The translations under genes were made by a program, and so were the position numbers. A stretch of 64,000 nt of DNA from Paenibacillus sp. RUD330 (GTDB lineage Bacteria; Bacillota; Bacilli; Paenibacillales; Paenibacillaceae). A model generated the notes under the pieces. The model saw nothing but the letters and a program-made list of their open reading frames with translations, made no database searches and had not been told where the DNA came from. The stretch covers positions 551,035 through 615,034 of the forward strand of contig NZ_CP022655.2 in assembly GCF_002243345.2 (NCBI RefSeq). Direction: 5' to 3'. Shown here piece by piece: positions 52,992-61,526 of the stretch (positions are counted from its first letter, which is position 1; every line of letters begins with the position of its first letter).

Positions 52992-53155
52992 GGGAATCTC
53001 CTTTGCGCGCCGCCGGGAATGGATGAGAAGGCAGCCGCGTCCGTAATGAAAAATAAGCTTTCTCCATTGTAATTCCCCGGCATGGCGATTACAAACCGGA
53101 CGATTTCGCCGCGGCAGGGCTGAAATCAGCGGGATCGAGTTTGAATCATGCCGAA

Positions 53156-53182
53156 AAGGGCCTTCCGAATGGAAGGCCCTTG
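53156..53182 (-). terminator. Terminator of the B12-regulated surface protein gene
   Basis: AAGGGCCTTCC-ATTC-GGAAGGCCC then TTTTCGG on the minus strand. Confidence 0.83.
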
Positions 53183-53203
53183 GAGTCGTTCGTTGAAGCA
53201 GCG

Positions 53204-55309
53204 TCAGTTGGCGGCTTTCGCCAGGCCTTCGTACACGTTCAGGATCGCTACCGCCGCCATCTCGCGGGTTACGGTCGCTTTGGGATTGAAGTTGCCGTCC
53301 TTGTCGCCGACCATCAGCTCGCTGCCGTGAACGGCGTTCACGGATGCGGCCGCGTAAGCGGAGACGGACTTGATGTCCTTGATGTCTCCCGAAGGGGCTG
53401 CGGACAGGTCAAGCTTCAAGGCGCGGGCGAAAATGACGGCCATATCCTGGCGGCTGATCGGCGCGTCCGGCTGGAACTTGCCGCCGCCCGTGCCGGTCAG
53501 GATGCCGTTGGCGGAAGCCGTGCGCACAGCCTGCTCGTACCAGCTGCCGGCCTTCACATCGGCGAAGGCTGCGCCCGGCGACGAAGCCGGCTCCAGGCCG
53601 AGCAGGCGCACGATCAGCGAAGCGAACTCTGCGCGCGTCAGCTTCTGCTTCGGCGCGAACGCTGGAGCCGCGCCGTTGCCCGCGATGCCGCTGATCAGAC
53701 CGGAAGCATAGCCGTCATGGACGGAGTCGCGGGCCCATGCCGCGATCTCCTTCTCGTCGGAGAAGAGGGCGGAGGTCGAGCCGACGGTCAGCTTCTGGAC
53801 ATGCTTCAGCACGGAAGGGGCCTTGGCGTCGCTGTAGCCCGTCACCGTCAGGTCGTAGCTGCCGGCTGGCATCGCCTGGAAGCGGGCCGTGCCGTATGCA
53901 TCGGCAGTCGCCGTCACGGAGCCGGCTTTCACGCTCACACCGGCAGCGGGGGTGACGGTATAGGCGTTGGCGGTGTAATCCCAGGTCTGCCGGCTCACCT
54001 GGACGGTGAAGGCTTCGTTGTCGCGCGGCTGGCGCGGGCTGACCGCTACGGAGCTGATCAGCTGCGTGTTGTCTCCATAAAAGACGGCCAGACGGTCGCC
54101 CGTCTGCAGAGCGAAGTCGCCCATGCCGACGGAAGGCGTAATCCAGGCTCCGCTGCGCTGGACGGCGAACAGCCAGCCGTCGTAGCCGCCGAACTTGCCG
54201 CCTTCGATGCCGCCGATGGAAGCGACGTATTTGCCGAACTGCATCGATTTCACTTCTACGGCCAGCTTGGCGTCCGATGCCGCTTGCGTCAGCGCATCCA
54301 GCGCATATACGGCGCGGGTAACGCCGCTTGCCAGCAGCGTGGCGTGCGGGCCTTCCACGCTCACGGTCACGCTTGGAGCGGGCTTGGCGTACAGCCTTCC
54401 GGCGCCGTTCTTGAATTTCTCGTAGGCGGTCAATGCCTGGACGGACTGATAGGCGCCATAAGCATTGGCGGCCAGCGGCAGGGAGTGGGAGAAGCTGCCG
54501 TCCGCATTGCGGAACGTGAACAGCTTGTCCAGCAGCCCTTTGCCGTTTTGGACGAAACGGCTGTCCGCAGGATCGACGCCCGCGGAGGCGAGGCCGATGA
54601 CGATCTGGGCGATGCTCTCGCTGCTGGATTCGCCGTAGCTTGTGAAGCCTCCGTCCTTATCCTGCTGTTTGGCCAGCCAGGAGACGACGCGATCGCCGGC
54701 CTGCTTCGCTTCCGGCTTGTCCAGGTAAGGAGCAAGCGCGGTAAGGGCGGCGCCCGTCAGATCGGGGTTGCCGGATTTTTCGCCGTCGAAAGCGAAGCTT
54801 CCGTCCTGCGCCTGATGCTTCAGCACTTCGGCCACAAGGGCTTCGCGCGTCCACTTCGCGGCGGCGGGCACTTCATAAGCGCCGTAATCCAGCGCAAGCA
54901 GAGCATAGATCGGACCGTTGACGCCCTGGTTCGTCATGCGGCTGCTGGTGGCGATCCGCTCGATCAGATTGACGCCCTGGAACGAAGAGGCGTCCTCGCC
55001 GATCGCGGTCACCGCGAGCGCCGTACGCTCCAGGTCCGTGACCTTGGTGAAGCCGGCCGCGTCCGTGCGCACCGTCTTGGCGAGTCCGGCCGCATAGGAA
55101 GCCGGGAGCTCAAGGCCGGCTTGAGAGGCGGCGATGGCATCCCAATCCGACGTGATTCCGCTCTTGAGCAGCGTCTGGCCGGCTTGGCGCAGGGCGCTTG
55201 CGGTGTCGGGGGCTGCGGATGCAGGCGCGGCGCCTGCGGGCAGAAGGGAGACGATAAGGGCGAGCAGGAGCATCCAGGTCAGCGAGGCTCGGGTAAGCAT
55301 GCGTTTCAA
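53204..55309 (-). CDS. SLH-anchored transcobalamin/intrinsic-factor-like protein, putative B12-capture surface protein
   Basis: 701 residues from TTG at 55309, eight bases after AAGGAAGGT; ATG 55300 is the alternative. Signal peptide 1-33. Residues 36-305 show alpha/alpha-toroid (prenyltransferase/squalene-cyclase-like) repeats with DGSF/DGGF turns at 169, 219 and 270, the fold of the N-domain of intrinsic factor. Residues 315-412 contain YDGWLFAVQRSGAW and TGDRLAVFYGD, the DUF4430/transcobalamin C-domain pattern. A beta-sandwich linker (420-512) leads to three SLH motifs (515-575, 580-635, 642-700). A cobalamin riboswitch and attenuator precede the gene. Inference: wall-tethered B12 or corrinoid binder. 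No transporter gene is adjacent. Confidence 0.85.
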   Translation of the reverse strand: MKRMLTRASLTWMLLLALIVSLLPAGAAPASAAPDTASALRQAGQTLLKSGITSDWDAIAASQAGLELPASYAAGLAKTVRTDAAGFTKVTDLERTALAVTAIGEDASSFQGVNLIERIATSSRMTNQGVNGPIYALLALDYGAYEVPAAAKWTREALVAEVLKHQAQDGSFAFDGEKSGNPDLTGAALTALAPYLDKPEAKQAGDRVVSWLAKQQDKDGGFTSYGESSSESIAQIVIGLASAGVDPADSRFVQNGKGLLDKLFTFRNADGSFSHSLPLAANAYGAYQSVQALTAYEKFKNGAGRLYAKPAPSVTVSVEGPHATLLASGVTRAVYALDALTQAASDAKLAVEVKSMQFGKYVASIGGIEGGKFGGYDGWLFAVQRSGAWITPSVGMGDFALQTGDRLAVFYGDNTQLISSVAVSPRQPRDNEAFTVQVSRQTWDYTANAYTVTPAAGVSVKAGSVTATADAYGTARFQAMPAGSYDLTVTGYSDAKAPSVLKHVQKLTVGSTSALFSDEKEIAAWARDSVHDGYASGLISGIAGNGAAPAFAPKQKLTRAEFASLIVRLLGLEPASSPGAAFADVKAGSWYEQAVRTASANGILTGTGGGKFQPDAPISRQDMAVIFARALKLDLSAAPSGDIKDIKSVSAYAAASVNAVHGSELMVGDKDGNFNPKATVTREMAAVAILNVYEGLAKAAN

Positions 55310-55490
55310 ACGGATCGACCTTCCTTCGGATATAATAGTAGCCGCTTCGGGGGGTTCCGGCACATCGCGGCTTCCCATGTGCCGGAACAGGCGAATCTTG
55401 TCCGCTTCAATGGAAGAGGAGGCGGACACGGAAACGAAAAAAGATGCAAGGCTTGACGGAATCAGCTCCAAAGATGCCTTGCCTTGGATC

Positions 55491-55519
55491 AAAAAGAAAA
55501 AAGCCGCCTCTAGGGCGGC
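55491..55519 (-). terminator. Riboswitch-controlled attenuator
   Basis: GCCGCCCTAGAGGCGGC followed by TTTTTTCTTTTT on the minus strand, between the cobalamin aptamer and the start codon at 55309. Confidence 0.85.
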
Positions 55520-55617
55520 GAAAAAGTAACCATAGATGGGCTGCGGAAATAGACCGTATCGGTCGGGCGCAGCTCAGCCGCATCCGCTCTCACCCCCCGA
55601 AGAGCATCGATGCGCAG

Positions 55618-55794
55618 ACATTCGGGCAGGTCTCCTGGCTACAGCTTCATCGTCTCGTGCGCGCCTTCCCGCCGTAAGGCAGTGGCTGCATGCGCAGAGG
55701 CTCGGCATTCACAGTGGCGGGACCGCGCCGGCTTCAACCGGACTTCCCTATTAAGCCTGGCGGAATCGGACATATCCGCGCAAGCACCCGAACG
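55618..55794 (-). promoter_or_regulatory. Cobalamin riboswitch
   Basis: Read on the minus strand: TTCGGGTGC opening (P1), AATAGGGAAGTCCGGTTGAA, GCGGTCCCGCCACTGTGA, a variable region with GGGAAGG, then the B12 box AGCCAGGAGACCTGCC (55640-55625) and CCGAATG closing P1. All core cobalamin-aptamer elements are present in order. With the downstream attenuator it should shut off the surface-protein gene when adenosyl- or methylcobalamin is plentiful. Confidence 0.95.
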
Positions 55795-55830
55795 ATTCTG
55801 AATATGGAACAATCCCATCTATCATAAGGT

Positions 55831-56271
55831 TCAGGCCAGAGGTTTGTCCATAGGGGACAGCGACGGCGACGGGGCCTTCAGCGCATGCTCGGCCGGGCAG
55901 CGCGCGCGGATCCAAGCTTCGCATTCATCCAGCTCCATCTTCCAGGTGGCGGCCTGGATGGCCGCGTCGACGAGATCGTCTTCATCGATCTCCAGCTCGC
56001 AGCCGTTCACGAGCAGGAAGGTGAGCATCGCGTGCATCGCCGTGGCGGCATTGCCCTCCCGAAAAGCGAAGGAACGGGCCAGTCCATGCCAGTAAAGCGC
56101 AGCCTGTCTGATCAGGCCGTCGGCATCCGAGGATCCGAAGCTCTCGTGAAAGGGACGATCCACGATCTGAAGCAGGAAGCCGGGATTGCGGAATCCCGGC
56201 AAGACGCCGAACGTATCCTGATGAAGCATGTGGATCTCGATCAGCTGGGGAATCGTCAGCTTCGTCGTCAT
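55831..56271 (-). CDS. Doc/Fic-like (death-on-curing family) protein with degenerate active site
   Basis: 146 residues, the length of Doc toxins, which AMPylate or phosphorylate targets such as EF-Tu. The family order is clear: LTIPQLIEIHMLHQDTFG, PGFRNPGFLLQIVDRP, the central helix and LVNGCELEIDEDDLVDAAIQAA. The catalytic motif HPFxDGNKR reads FAFREGNAA, losing the catalytic His and the Lys-Arg pair, so the enzyme may be inactive or altered. ATG at 56271 overlaps the stop of a 45-codon gene (ATGA), the arrangement of an antitoxin-toxin pair. Confidence 0.75.
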   Translation of the reverse strand: MTTKLTIPQLIEIHMLHQDTFGVLPGFRNPGFLLQIVDRPFHESFGSSDADGLIRQAALYWHGLARSFAFREGNAATAMHAMLTFLLVNGCELEIDEDDLVDAAIQAATWKMELDECEAWIRARCPAEHALKAPSPSLSPMDKPLA

Positions 56272-56405
56272 GAGCGATGCGCCAGCTTGCGGAAAGCGAT
56301 GCGGTGCTTCAGCAGGAGCTGCTTGGCGAGCAGAAGGACGCGCTCGTCCTGTTCCGCCTCGGAAGGCCTTTTTTTGTCTGGAGAGATGTTTTTTCGTTCC
56401 GGCAT
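56268..56405 (-). CDS. 45-aa putative antitoxin upstream of the Doc-like gene
   Basis: Begins MPERKNISPDKKRPSEAEQD and ends FRKLAHRS; highly charged, with a basic helix (VLLLAKQLLLKHRIAFRKL). AAAGGAG lies 12 bases before the ATG, and the stop overlaps the Doc-like start. Size, charge and coupling fit a type II antitoxin, but I recognise no antitoxin family; it may be only a fragment of one. Confidence 0.6.
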   Translation of the reverse strand: MPERKNISPDKKRPSEAEQDERVLLLAKQLLLKHRIAFRKLAHRS

Positions 56406-56648
56406 GGTGGAATCCAGCTCCTTTCAAGTGAGGGGGACATGTGTTCGTAAACAAATTTTACCATTTCAGTCCATATCAATCAATAGTTAAATTGAACTTT
56501 GCAGTTAAATTCGGCTCCCGATGTCCTTGCCTGCAGGGTCGGCAGGAGCGATTCTCCCTTCAAATGCCGCAGAAGCTTTCCTGCTCCACCCGGCCATTTT
56601 CCCCGCCGGGCCTTCTTTCCTCACCGACCTTCGTTCTCCGCCCTGCTG

Positions 56649-58490
56649 TCAGATCCTCTCCGGGGTCGGAATGCCCAGCAGACGGAGGCCGTGCTTAAGC
56701 ACGGATGCGGCGGCTCCCGTGAGACGGATGCGGGCAAGGCTGGCGCCTTCGTCGCTCCCCAGAATGCGTTCGCTGTTGTAGAACCGGTTGAAGCTCTTCG
56801 CCAGATCGAGCAGGTACCGGGCCAGGACCGACGGCTCGTGTTCGCGCAGCGCGCCGCGAATGGCTTCCGCATAGGCGCCGACAGCCATCAGGCAGGCTCT
56901 GGCGGCAGGCGCGGACAAAGCTTCCAGCCTGTCGGAGCGGCCGGCCGTCAAAGCCGGCCCGTTGGCGAGCGCGGAGCCGGACGGCCCGGCGGGAGCAGGC
57001 TCTTGGCTTGCCGCCTTGCGCAGCAGGCTGGCGGCGCGGGCGTACGTATACTGGAGATAAGGTCCGGTCTCTCCTTCCATGCTGACCATTTCATCCATAT
57101 TGAAATCGACCTCGAGCATGCGGCGGCTGCGCAGGTCTCCGAAGACGACGGCGCCGATGCCGATCGCCTCCGCGACGGCCTCCTTGTCCGGCAGATCCGG
57201 CGTCTTGCTGTCGATGACCGCCAGGGCGCGCTGCGCAGCCTCGTCGAGCACATCCTGCAGGAAGACGACTTTGCCGCGGCGGGTCGACATTTTCTTGCCG
57301 TCCATCTTCATCAGGCCGAACGGCGCATGCACGCGCTGCACGTCTTTCCAGGAGCAATCGAGCTTGTCGAGCACCCGGAACACCTGAGTGAAGTGAAGGA
57401 TCTGCTCCGCACCGACCACATAAAGCAGCTTGTCGCCCTGCATGGCTTCCCGGCGGTACAGAGCGGTGGCCAGATCGCGCGTGCCGTAGATCGAGGAGCC
57501 GTCGGACTTCAGAATGAGGCAGGGGGGCAGGCTCTCCTCGTCCAGGCGGACGACGGAAGCCCCGTCGCTCTCCTCCAGCAGTCCGGCCTCCTCGAGCCGG
57601 GCGACGGCCGCCTGCAGCTTGTCGTTGTAGAAGCTTTCCCCGAGAATATGGTCGAACTCGATTCCCAAACGGACGTACAGGCGGTTGAATTCCTTCAAGC
57701 TTTCGCGGATAAAGAAGGACCACAGCTCGCGCGCCTCCGCGTCTCCCTGCTCCAGGCGGCGGAACCAATTCCGGCCCTCGTCGAGAAGCTCGGGACGGCT
57801 ATCCGCCTCCTCGTGGAAGCGGACGTAGAGCTGCAGGCTTTCGCCGATGGGGTCGGCTTCCAGCGCTTCGCGGCTGCCCCAATGCTTGTAGGCCGCGATC
57901 AGCTTGCCGAACTGCGTGCCCCAGTCACCGAGATGGTTGACGGTCTCGACCCGCCATCCCGCCGCGCGGTGCAGGTTCGCCAAGGCGCGTCCGATTACCG
58001 TCGAGCGCAGATGCCCGATGCTGAACGGCTTGGCGATATTGGGAGCGGAATAATCGATCACGACCTTCTTGCCTGCTCCGTCGGAGAGCTGCCCGAGCCC
58101 GGGCGACTCCGCTTCCCGGAGCAGGGCTTCCATCCAGCCGGTGCCTTCGGCGCGCAGGTTCAAGTAGCCGCCGGCGGCATCGGCATGCCAATGAATGACG
58201 GGCTCATCGCCGGATTCGGCCGCCTGGGGGCCACCATCAGATTTCCATCCCGCATCATCCGGCATAACCGCCGGCGCGGGCTCATCGGTCCGGCCGTTCA
58301 GCCGGCTGGCGAGCTCCTCCGCGATCGCCGCCGGGGAGCGGCGCAGCTCCTTGGCCAGCGTGAAGCAGGGCAGCGACAGATCGCCCATTCCTTCATCGGG
58401 CGGGTATTCCAGCCGTGATGCGATTTCCTCCTGATTCAGTCCCGTCAGCGGGGCAAGCAGCGCTGCTGCGGATCTTTTCAACCATGTCAT
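56649..58490 (-). CDS. argS: Arginyl-tRNA synthetase
   Basis: 613 residues, class Ia. The HIGH-equivalent is SIGHLRST in APNIAKPFSIGHLRSTVIG, the KMSKS-equivalent is KMSTRRG, and the C-terminal DALR anticodon-binding domain (YARAASLLRKA to the end) is present. The N-terminal Add1-like domain spans about 1-115. It carries a short Gly/Ala/Pro insertion (about 90-105). The T-box upstream ties its expression to uncharged tRNA-Arg. Closest to the ArgS2 type seen as a second copy in some Bacillales; a second copy elsewhere cannot be excluded. Confidence 0.95.
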   Translation of the reverse strand: MTWLKRSAAALLAPLTGLNQEEIASRLEYPPDEGMGDLSLPCFTLAKELRRSPAAIAEELASRLNGRTDEPAPAVMPDDAGWKSDGGPQAAESGDEPVIHWHADAAGGYLNLRAEGTGWMEALLREAESPGLGQLSDGAGKKVVIDYSAPNIAKPFSIGHLRSTVIGRALANLHRAAGWRVETVNHLGDWGTQFGKLIAAYKHWGSREALEADPIGESLQLYVRFHEEADSRPELLDEGRNWFRRLEQGDAEARELWSFFIRESLKEFNRLYVRLGIEFDHILGESFYNDKLQAAVARLEEAGLLEESDGASVVRLDEESLPPCLILKSDGSSIYGTRDLATALYRREAMQGDKLLYVVGAEQILHFTQVFRVLDKLDCSWKDVQRVHAPFGLMKMDGKKMSTRRGKVVFLQDVLDEAAQRALAVIDSKTPDLPDKEAVAEAIGIGAVVFGDLRSRRMLEVDFNMDEMVSMEGETGPYLQYTYARAASLLRKAASQEPAPAGPSGSALANGPALTAGRSDRLEALSAPAARACLMAVGAYAEAIRGALREHEPSVLARYLLDLAKSFNRFYNSERILGSDEGASLARIRLTGAAASVLKHGLRLLGIPTPERI

Positions 58491-58530
58491 CGTCTATGTC
58501 CTCCTTATTGGTTTACGCGACGAGAACGGC

Positions 58531-58835
58531 AAAAAGCCCCCGTCTCAAAAGAGACGGAGGCCTTGTCGGGTCCGCGGTGCCACTCTTGTCGGCCTCCTGC
58601 GGGCAGGACACGCTCCCGGTCGGAGAGCATGGGCCTGCAGGCAGGAAGCAACTCGGCAGGGTATCGGCCAGTCCGGGCGCGCCTACGCATCCGCCGCAAG
58701 GCGGAGTTCGGGCGCCAGCTCGCGGGACCGTTTCCCCGGCCTGCCGCAGCCGGTTCCCACCCTCCCGGCTCTCTGCATGCAGGCGCGGCCGGGTACTTCC
58801 CCGTTCATCGCTTGTCGCAATTAAATTTTTCCCAG
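58531..58835 (-). promoter_or_regulatory. T-box leader of argS
   Basis: On the minus strand the T-box core AGTGGCACCGCGGACC (58584-58569) is followed by a terminator (GCCTCCGTCTC / GAGACGGGGGC, then TTTTT at 58531-58562). Upstream are an AGTAC element and GGGTGG as expected for stem I. Uncharged tRNA-Arg should stabilise the antiterminator. I could not fix the specifier codon. Confidence 0.92.
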
Positions 58836-58862
58836 TATAGCGGATGGTTGGGGGATGCGCAA
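58834..58862 (-). promoter_or_regulatory. Probable sigma-A promoter of the argS leader
   Basis: TTGCGC (58862-58857), 17-base spacer, TATACT (58839-58834) on the minus strand, immediately before the T-box. Confidence 0.6.
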
Positions 58863-59074
58863 GACCCAACAAAAATCAGGTTGTCGGTCGGGGTAGGCCT
58901 CCATCTTCTTTCACTCGTCATCCGATAGCGCCTGAAATTGATGCTCCTTAAAAGGCCGCCAAAAGAATCGCGCGTCAAAAACCGATTTGCCGTTGAAGGC
59001 GTTTAGAGTATGCATGGGTGCATTTGCCGATGAGCCCCTCTTTTGTCAGACGCCGGGGCCGAAAGGAGCGCGAA

Positions 59075-59179
59075 ATGAAAAACAAACTCATTCTTGCTCT
59101 GCTCATTCTCATTCCGGGATTCCTGCTGCTGATGCTCCTCTTGGCGTATTATGCCGCATCCGAGAGCCACATGCCGTGA
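59075..59179 (+). CDS. 34-aa hydrophobic membrane peptide
   Basis: MKNKLILALLILIPGFLLLM followed by LLLAYYAASESHMP; one transmembrane helix with a basic N-terminus. AAAGGAG lies six bases before the ATG, an unusually good site for such a short frame. It is 77 bases upstream of the alditol-oxidase-like gene and could be co-transcribed. No family recognised. Confidence 0.6.
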   Translation: MKNKLILALLILIPGFLLLMLLLAYYAASESHMP

Positions 59180-59256
59180 TTCGTGCCGATTGCAAGTAGG
59201 GATTCGCGGCATGGAACCAGAAGTACAAGACATAGGCATCGGTTATAGGAGGAAGG

Positions 59257-60534
59257 GTGAGCGAGAGGATGGTCAACGAGCGCAACTGGGCAGGCAATTA
59301 CAAGTACGGAGCAACGGAGCTTCTGGTCCCTGAAAGCGTGTCGGATGTGCAGGAATGGGTGGCTCGAAGCTCCCGGATCAAGGTGCTGGGCTCGCGGCAT
59401 TCGTTCAACGGCATCGCGGATACGGCCGGGAGCCTGATTTCGCTGCAAAAGCTGGACCGGGTCGTCGAGCTCGACTCCGCGAACCGGAAGGTCACCGTCG
59501 AAGGCGGCATCCGGTACGGGGATTTGGCCCGTTATCTCCATGAGAGAGGCTTTGCACTGCATAATCTGGCGTCGCTGCCTCATATCACGGTTGCGGGCGC
59601 GATCGCTACGGCGACGCACGGCTCGGGTGTCCTTCATGGCAATCTGGCTGCCGCCGTCCAGGCGCTGGAGATCGTCTCTGCCGACGGAGAGATTGCGACG
59701 CTCTCCCGCGACATGCCGAATGCCGAGGAGTTTCGCGGCGCGGTCGTCGGTCTTGGCGGCTTGGGCGTCGTCACGAAGGTCGCGCTGGATATCGTTCCAG
59801 CCTTCGAGATGACCCAGCATGTGTACGAGCAGCTGCCGCTGGAACAGCTGGAGCTTAATGTCGAAGCGATCTTGTCCGAATGCTACAGCGTCAGCCTGTT
59901 CACGGACTGGAAGGCATCCTCGTTCAATCAGGTGTGGCTGAAGCGCCGCGTCGGGGATCCGGCGTCCTCGGACCAGCCGGAAGGCTTCTTTCATGGAGCG
60001 GCTGCGGCATCCGGCAACCGCCATCCGGTGCCGGGACATTCCGGCGCCGTCTGCAGCGAGCAGATGGGCGTTGCGGGTCCTTGGCATGAGCGGCTGCCTC
60101 ATTTCCGCATGGACTTCACCCCAAGCGCCGGCGAAGAGCTGCAAAGCGAGTATTTCGTGCCGCGGGACAAGGCCATCGAGGCTTTGCGCGCGATCGACGG
60201 TATCCGGGAGCTGATTGCGCCGCTGCTGTACATTTCCGAGGTTCGCACGATTGCCGCGGATCGGCTCTGGATGAGTCCTTGCTTCGGCCAGGATTCCGTC
60301 GGCATCCATTTCACTTGGAAGCAAGACATGGAGGCGGTCGGCCGCGTGCTGCCCGTCATTGAAGAAGCGCTTCGCCCGTTCGGGGCGCGTCCGCACTGGG
60401 CCAAGCTGTTCGCGCTGCCGCCCGGCGAGGTTCAGCCCCTATACGAGAAGCTCCCTGATTTCCGCCGGCTGCTGCTGCGGTACGACCCCACGGGCAAGTT
60501 CCGCAACGAGTTTTTGAACCGCTATATTTACTGA
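59257..60534 (+). CDS. FAD-linked oxidase, alditol (xylitol/sorbitol) oxidase-like
   Basis: 425 residues. The FAD domain carries GSRHSFNGIADT, in which His48 corresponds to the covalently flavinylated His of AldO, and PHITVAGAIATATHGSG, the second flavin-contact loop. The C-terminal substrate domain follows (FRMDFTPSAGEELQSEYFVP...IHFTWK). Such enzymes oxidise sugar alcohols with O2 to give aldoses and H2O2. GTG at 59257 lies five bases after AGGAGG; the next ATG (59269) is less well spaced. Six bases separate its stop from the next gene region, suggesting one transcript. Confidence 0.88.
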   Translation: MSERMVNERNWAGNYKYGATELLVPESVSDVQEWVARSSRIKVLGSRHSFNGIADTAGSLISLQKLDRVVELDSANRKVTVEGGIRYGDLARYLHERGFALHNLASLPHITVAGAIATATHGSGVLHGNLAAAVQALEIVSADGEIATLSRDMPNAEEFRGAVVGLGGLGVVTKVALDIVPAFEMTQHVYEQLPLEQLELNVEAILSECYSVSLFTDWKASSFNQVWLKRRVGDPASSDQPEGFFHGAAAASGNRHPVPGHSGAVCSEQMGVAGPWHERLPHFRMDFTPSAGEELQSEYFVPRDKAIEALRAIDGIRELIAPLLYISEVRTIAADRLWMSPCFGQDSVGIHFTWKQDMEAVGRVLPVIEEALRPFGARPHWAKLFALPPGEVQPLYEKLPDFRRLLLRYDPTGKFRNEFLNRYIY

Positions 60535-60552
60535 CGGGATGTGAGGACAGTG

Positions 60553-61218
60553 ATGGAAAGGCATTTGTTTTTGTTCGGGGGAGGACCGCCGTTCCCGCCG
60601 GAGCTGGCCGCGCGGTTCGCCGAGCTGGCCGGCGGAGCTGACGGACTTGTAAGCATCCTATGCGTGGATCGGCCGGGATGGGAAGAGTACATGCCTCATT
60701 ATACGAAGGCTTTGGAAGAGCGGGGTGTGGCGCGGTTCCGCTGCCTGCCGCTTCCGACGACGCCGGAGTCCGAAGCCATGGAAGCTCTCCGCGCCAGCAG
60801 CGGCATCATCATCGGGGGCGGGGACACGAACCGATATGCCGATTATATCGTCGAGACGGAAATCGGGTCGGTGGTCGCCGCCAGGTTTGAGGCCGGAATT
60901 CCGGTGGCGGGATTTTCGGCGGGCGCGCTGCTCAGTCCGGACCGGTGCCTGATCTCGCCGAAGGATAACGAGGATTCTGCCTATCAGGATCGGAGGGGAC
61001 TAGGTCTGGTTCATGGAATCTCTATTGCCGTTCATTTTTCCCAATGGCAGGAGGAGAAGCAGCTTCTGGCCTCTGCGGACCGATATCCCGATTATCGCGC
61101 CCATTACGGCTTGGACGAGGACTGCGGCCTGTACTTCCGCAACGGCGGGCTGGAAAGGACGGAGGGTGAAGGGGTGTTTGTCCTCGAGGACGGCGTGATC
61201 GGGAAGGTCGTTCTCTAA
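60553..61218 (+). CDS. Peptidase S51 / dipeptidase E-like family protein
   Basis: 221 residues. The flavodoxin-like class-I-glutamine-amidotransferase fold is indicated by SSGIIIGGGDTNRYADYI and the nucleophile elbow GFSAGALLSP with Ser122, the arrangement of the S51 (aspartyl dipeptidase/cyanophycinase) family. ATG at 60553 fits a GAGGA site five bases upstream; in-frame GTGs at 60541 and 60550 are possible. Probably co-transcribed with the oxidase. Substrate likely an Asp- or Glu-containing dipeptide, by family only. Confidence 0.8.
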   Translation: MERHLFLFGGGPPFPPELAARFAELAGGADGLVSILCVDRPGWEEYMPHYTKALEERGVARFRCLPLPTTPESEAMEALRASSGIIIGGGDTNRYADYIVETEIGSVVAARFEAGIPVAGFSAGALLSPDRCLISPKDNEDSAYQDRRGLGLVHGISIAVHFSQWQEEKQLLASADRYPDYRAHYGLDEDCGLYFRNGGLERTEGEGVFVLEDGVIGKVVL

Positions 61219-61526
61219 GGTATTGGAATCGGAACGGAGCAATGTTACCCAGCCCAAGCTTCGAGGAGCTTCAAGGTTTCTCCAATGCTGCGATTTCTTT
61301 CGCGGCTGTAAGGCAGATGAAAAAAAGCACCATGGACCAGGAGGCATGCCGCGAGGCTTCTCTTGCCAGGGTGCTTTCTTATTTCATGCTGGAGCCTACG
61401 GCTCGCTGAATCGACCATGACAACCGCCAGCGCCTTGAGCGGCTAACCCGCTCCCGGTCAAGGACGCAATTCCCTACTGAGCATTCCGGCCAGAACCGGG
61501 ATGATTTCCTTGTCGCGCTAGTCGTG
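61219..61526. other. Convergent intergenic region
   Basis: Holds a large hairpin at 61318-61385 (AAAGCACCATGG pairing with CCAGGGTGCTTT, T-tracts on both sides) that can terminate both flanking genes. Nothing else recognised. Confidence 0.55.

Noticed and set aside
53141..55456. 771-codon plus-strand frame opposite the B12-regulated gene
   Set aside because: Arg/Gly/Ala-rich mirror of a well-supported minus-strand gene with signal peptide and SLH motifs.
56499..58418. 639-codon plus-strand frame opposite argS
   Set aside because: Antisense shadow of a synthetase with complete catalytic motifs and T-box.
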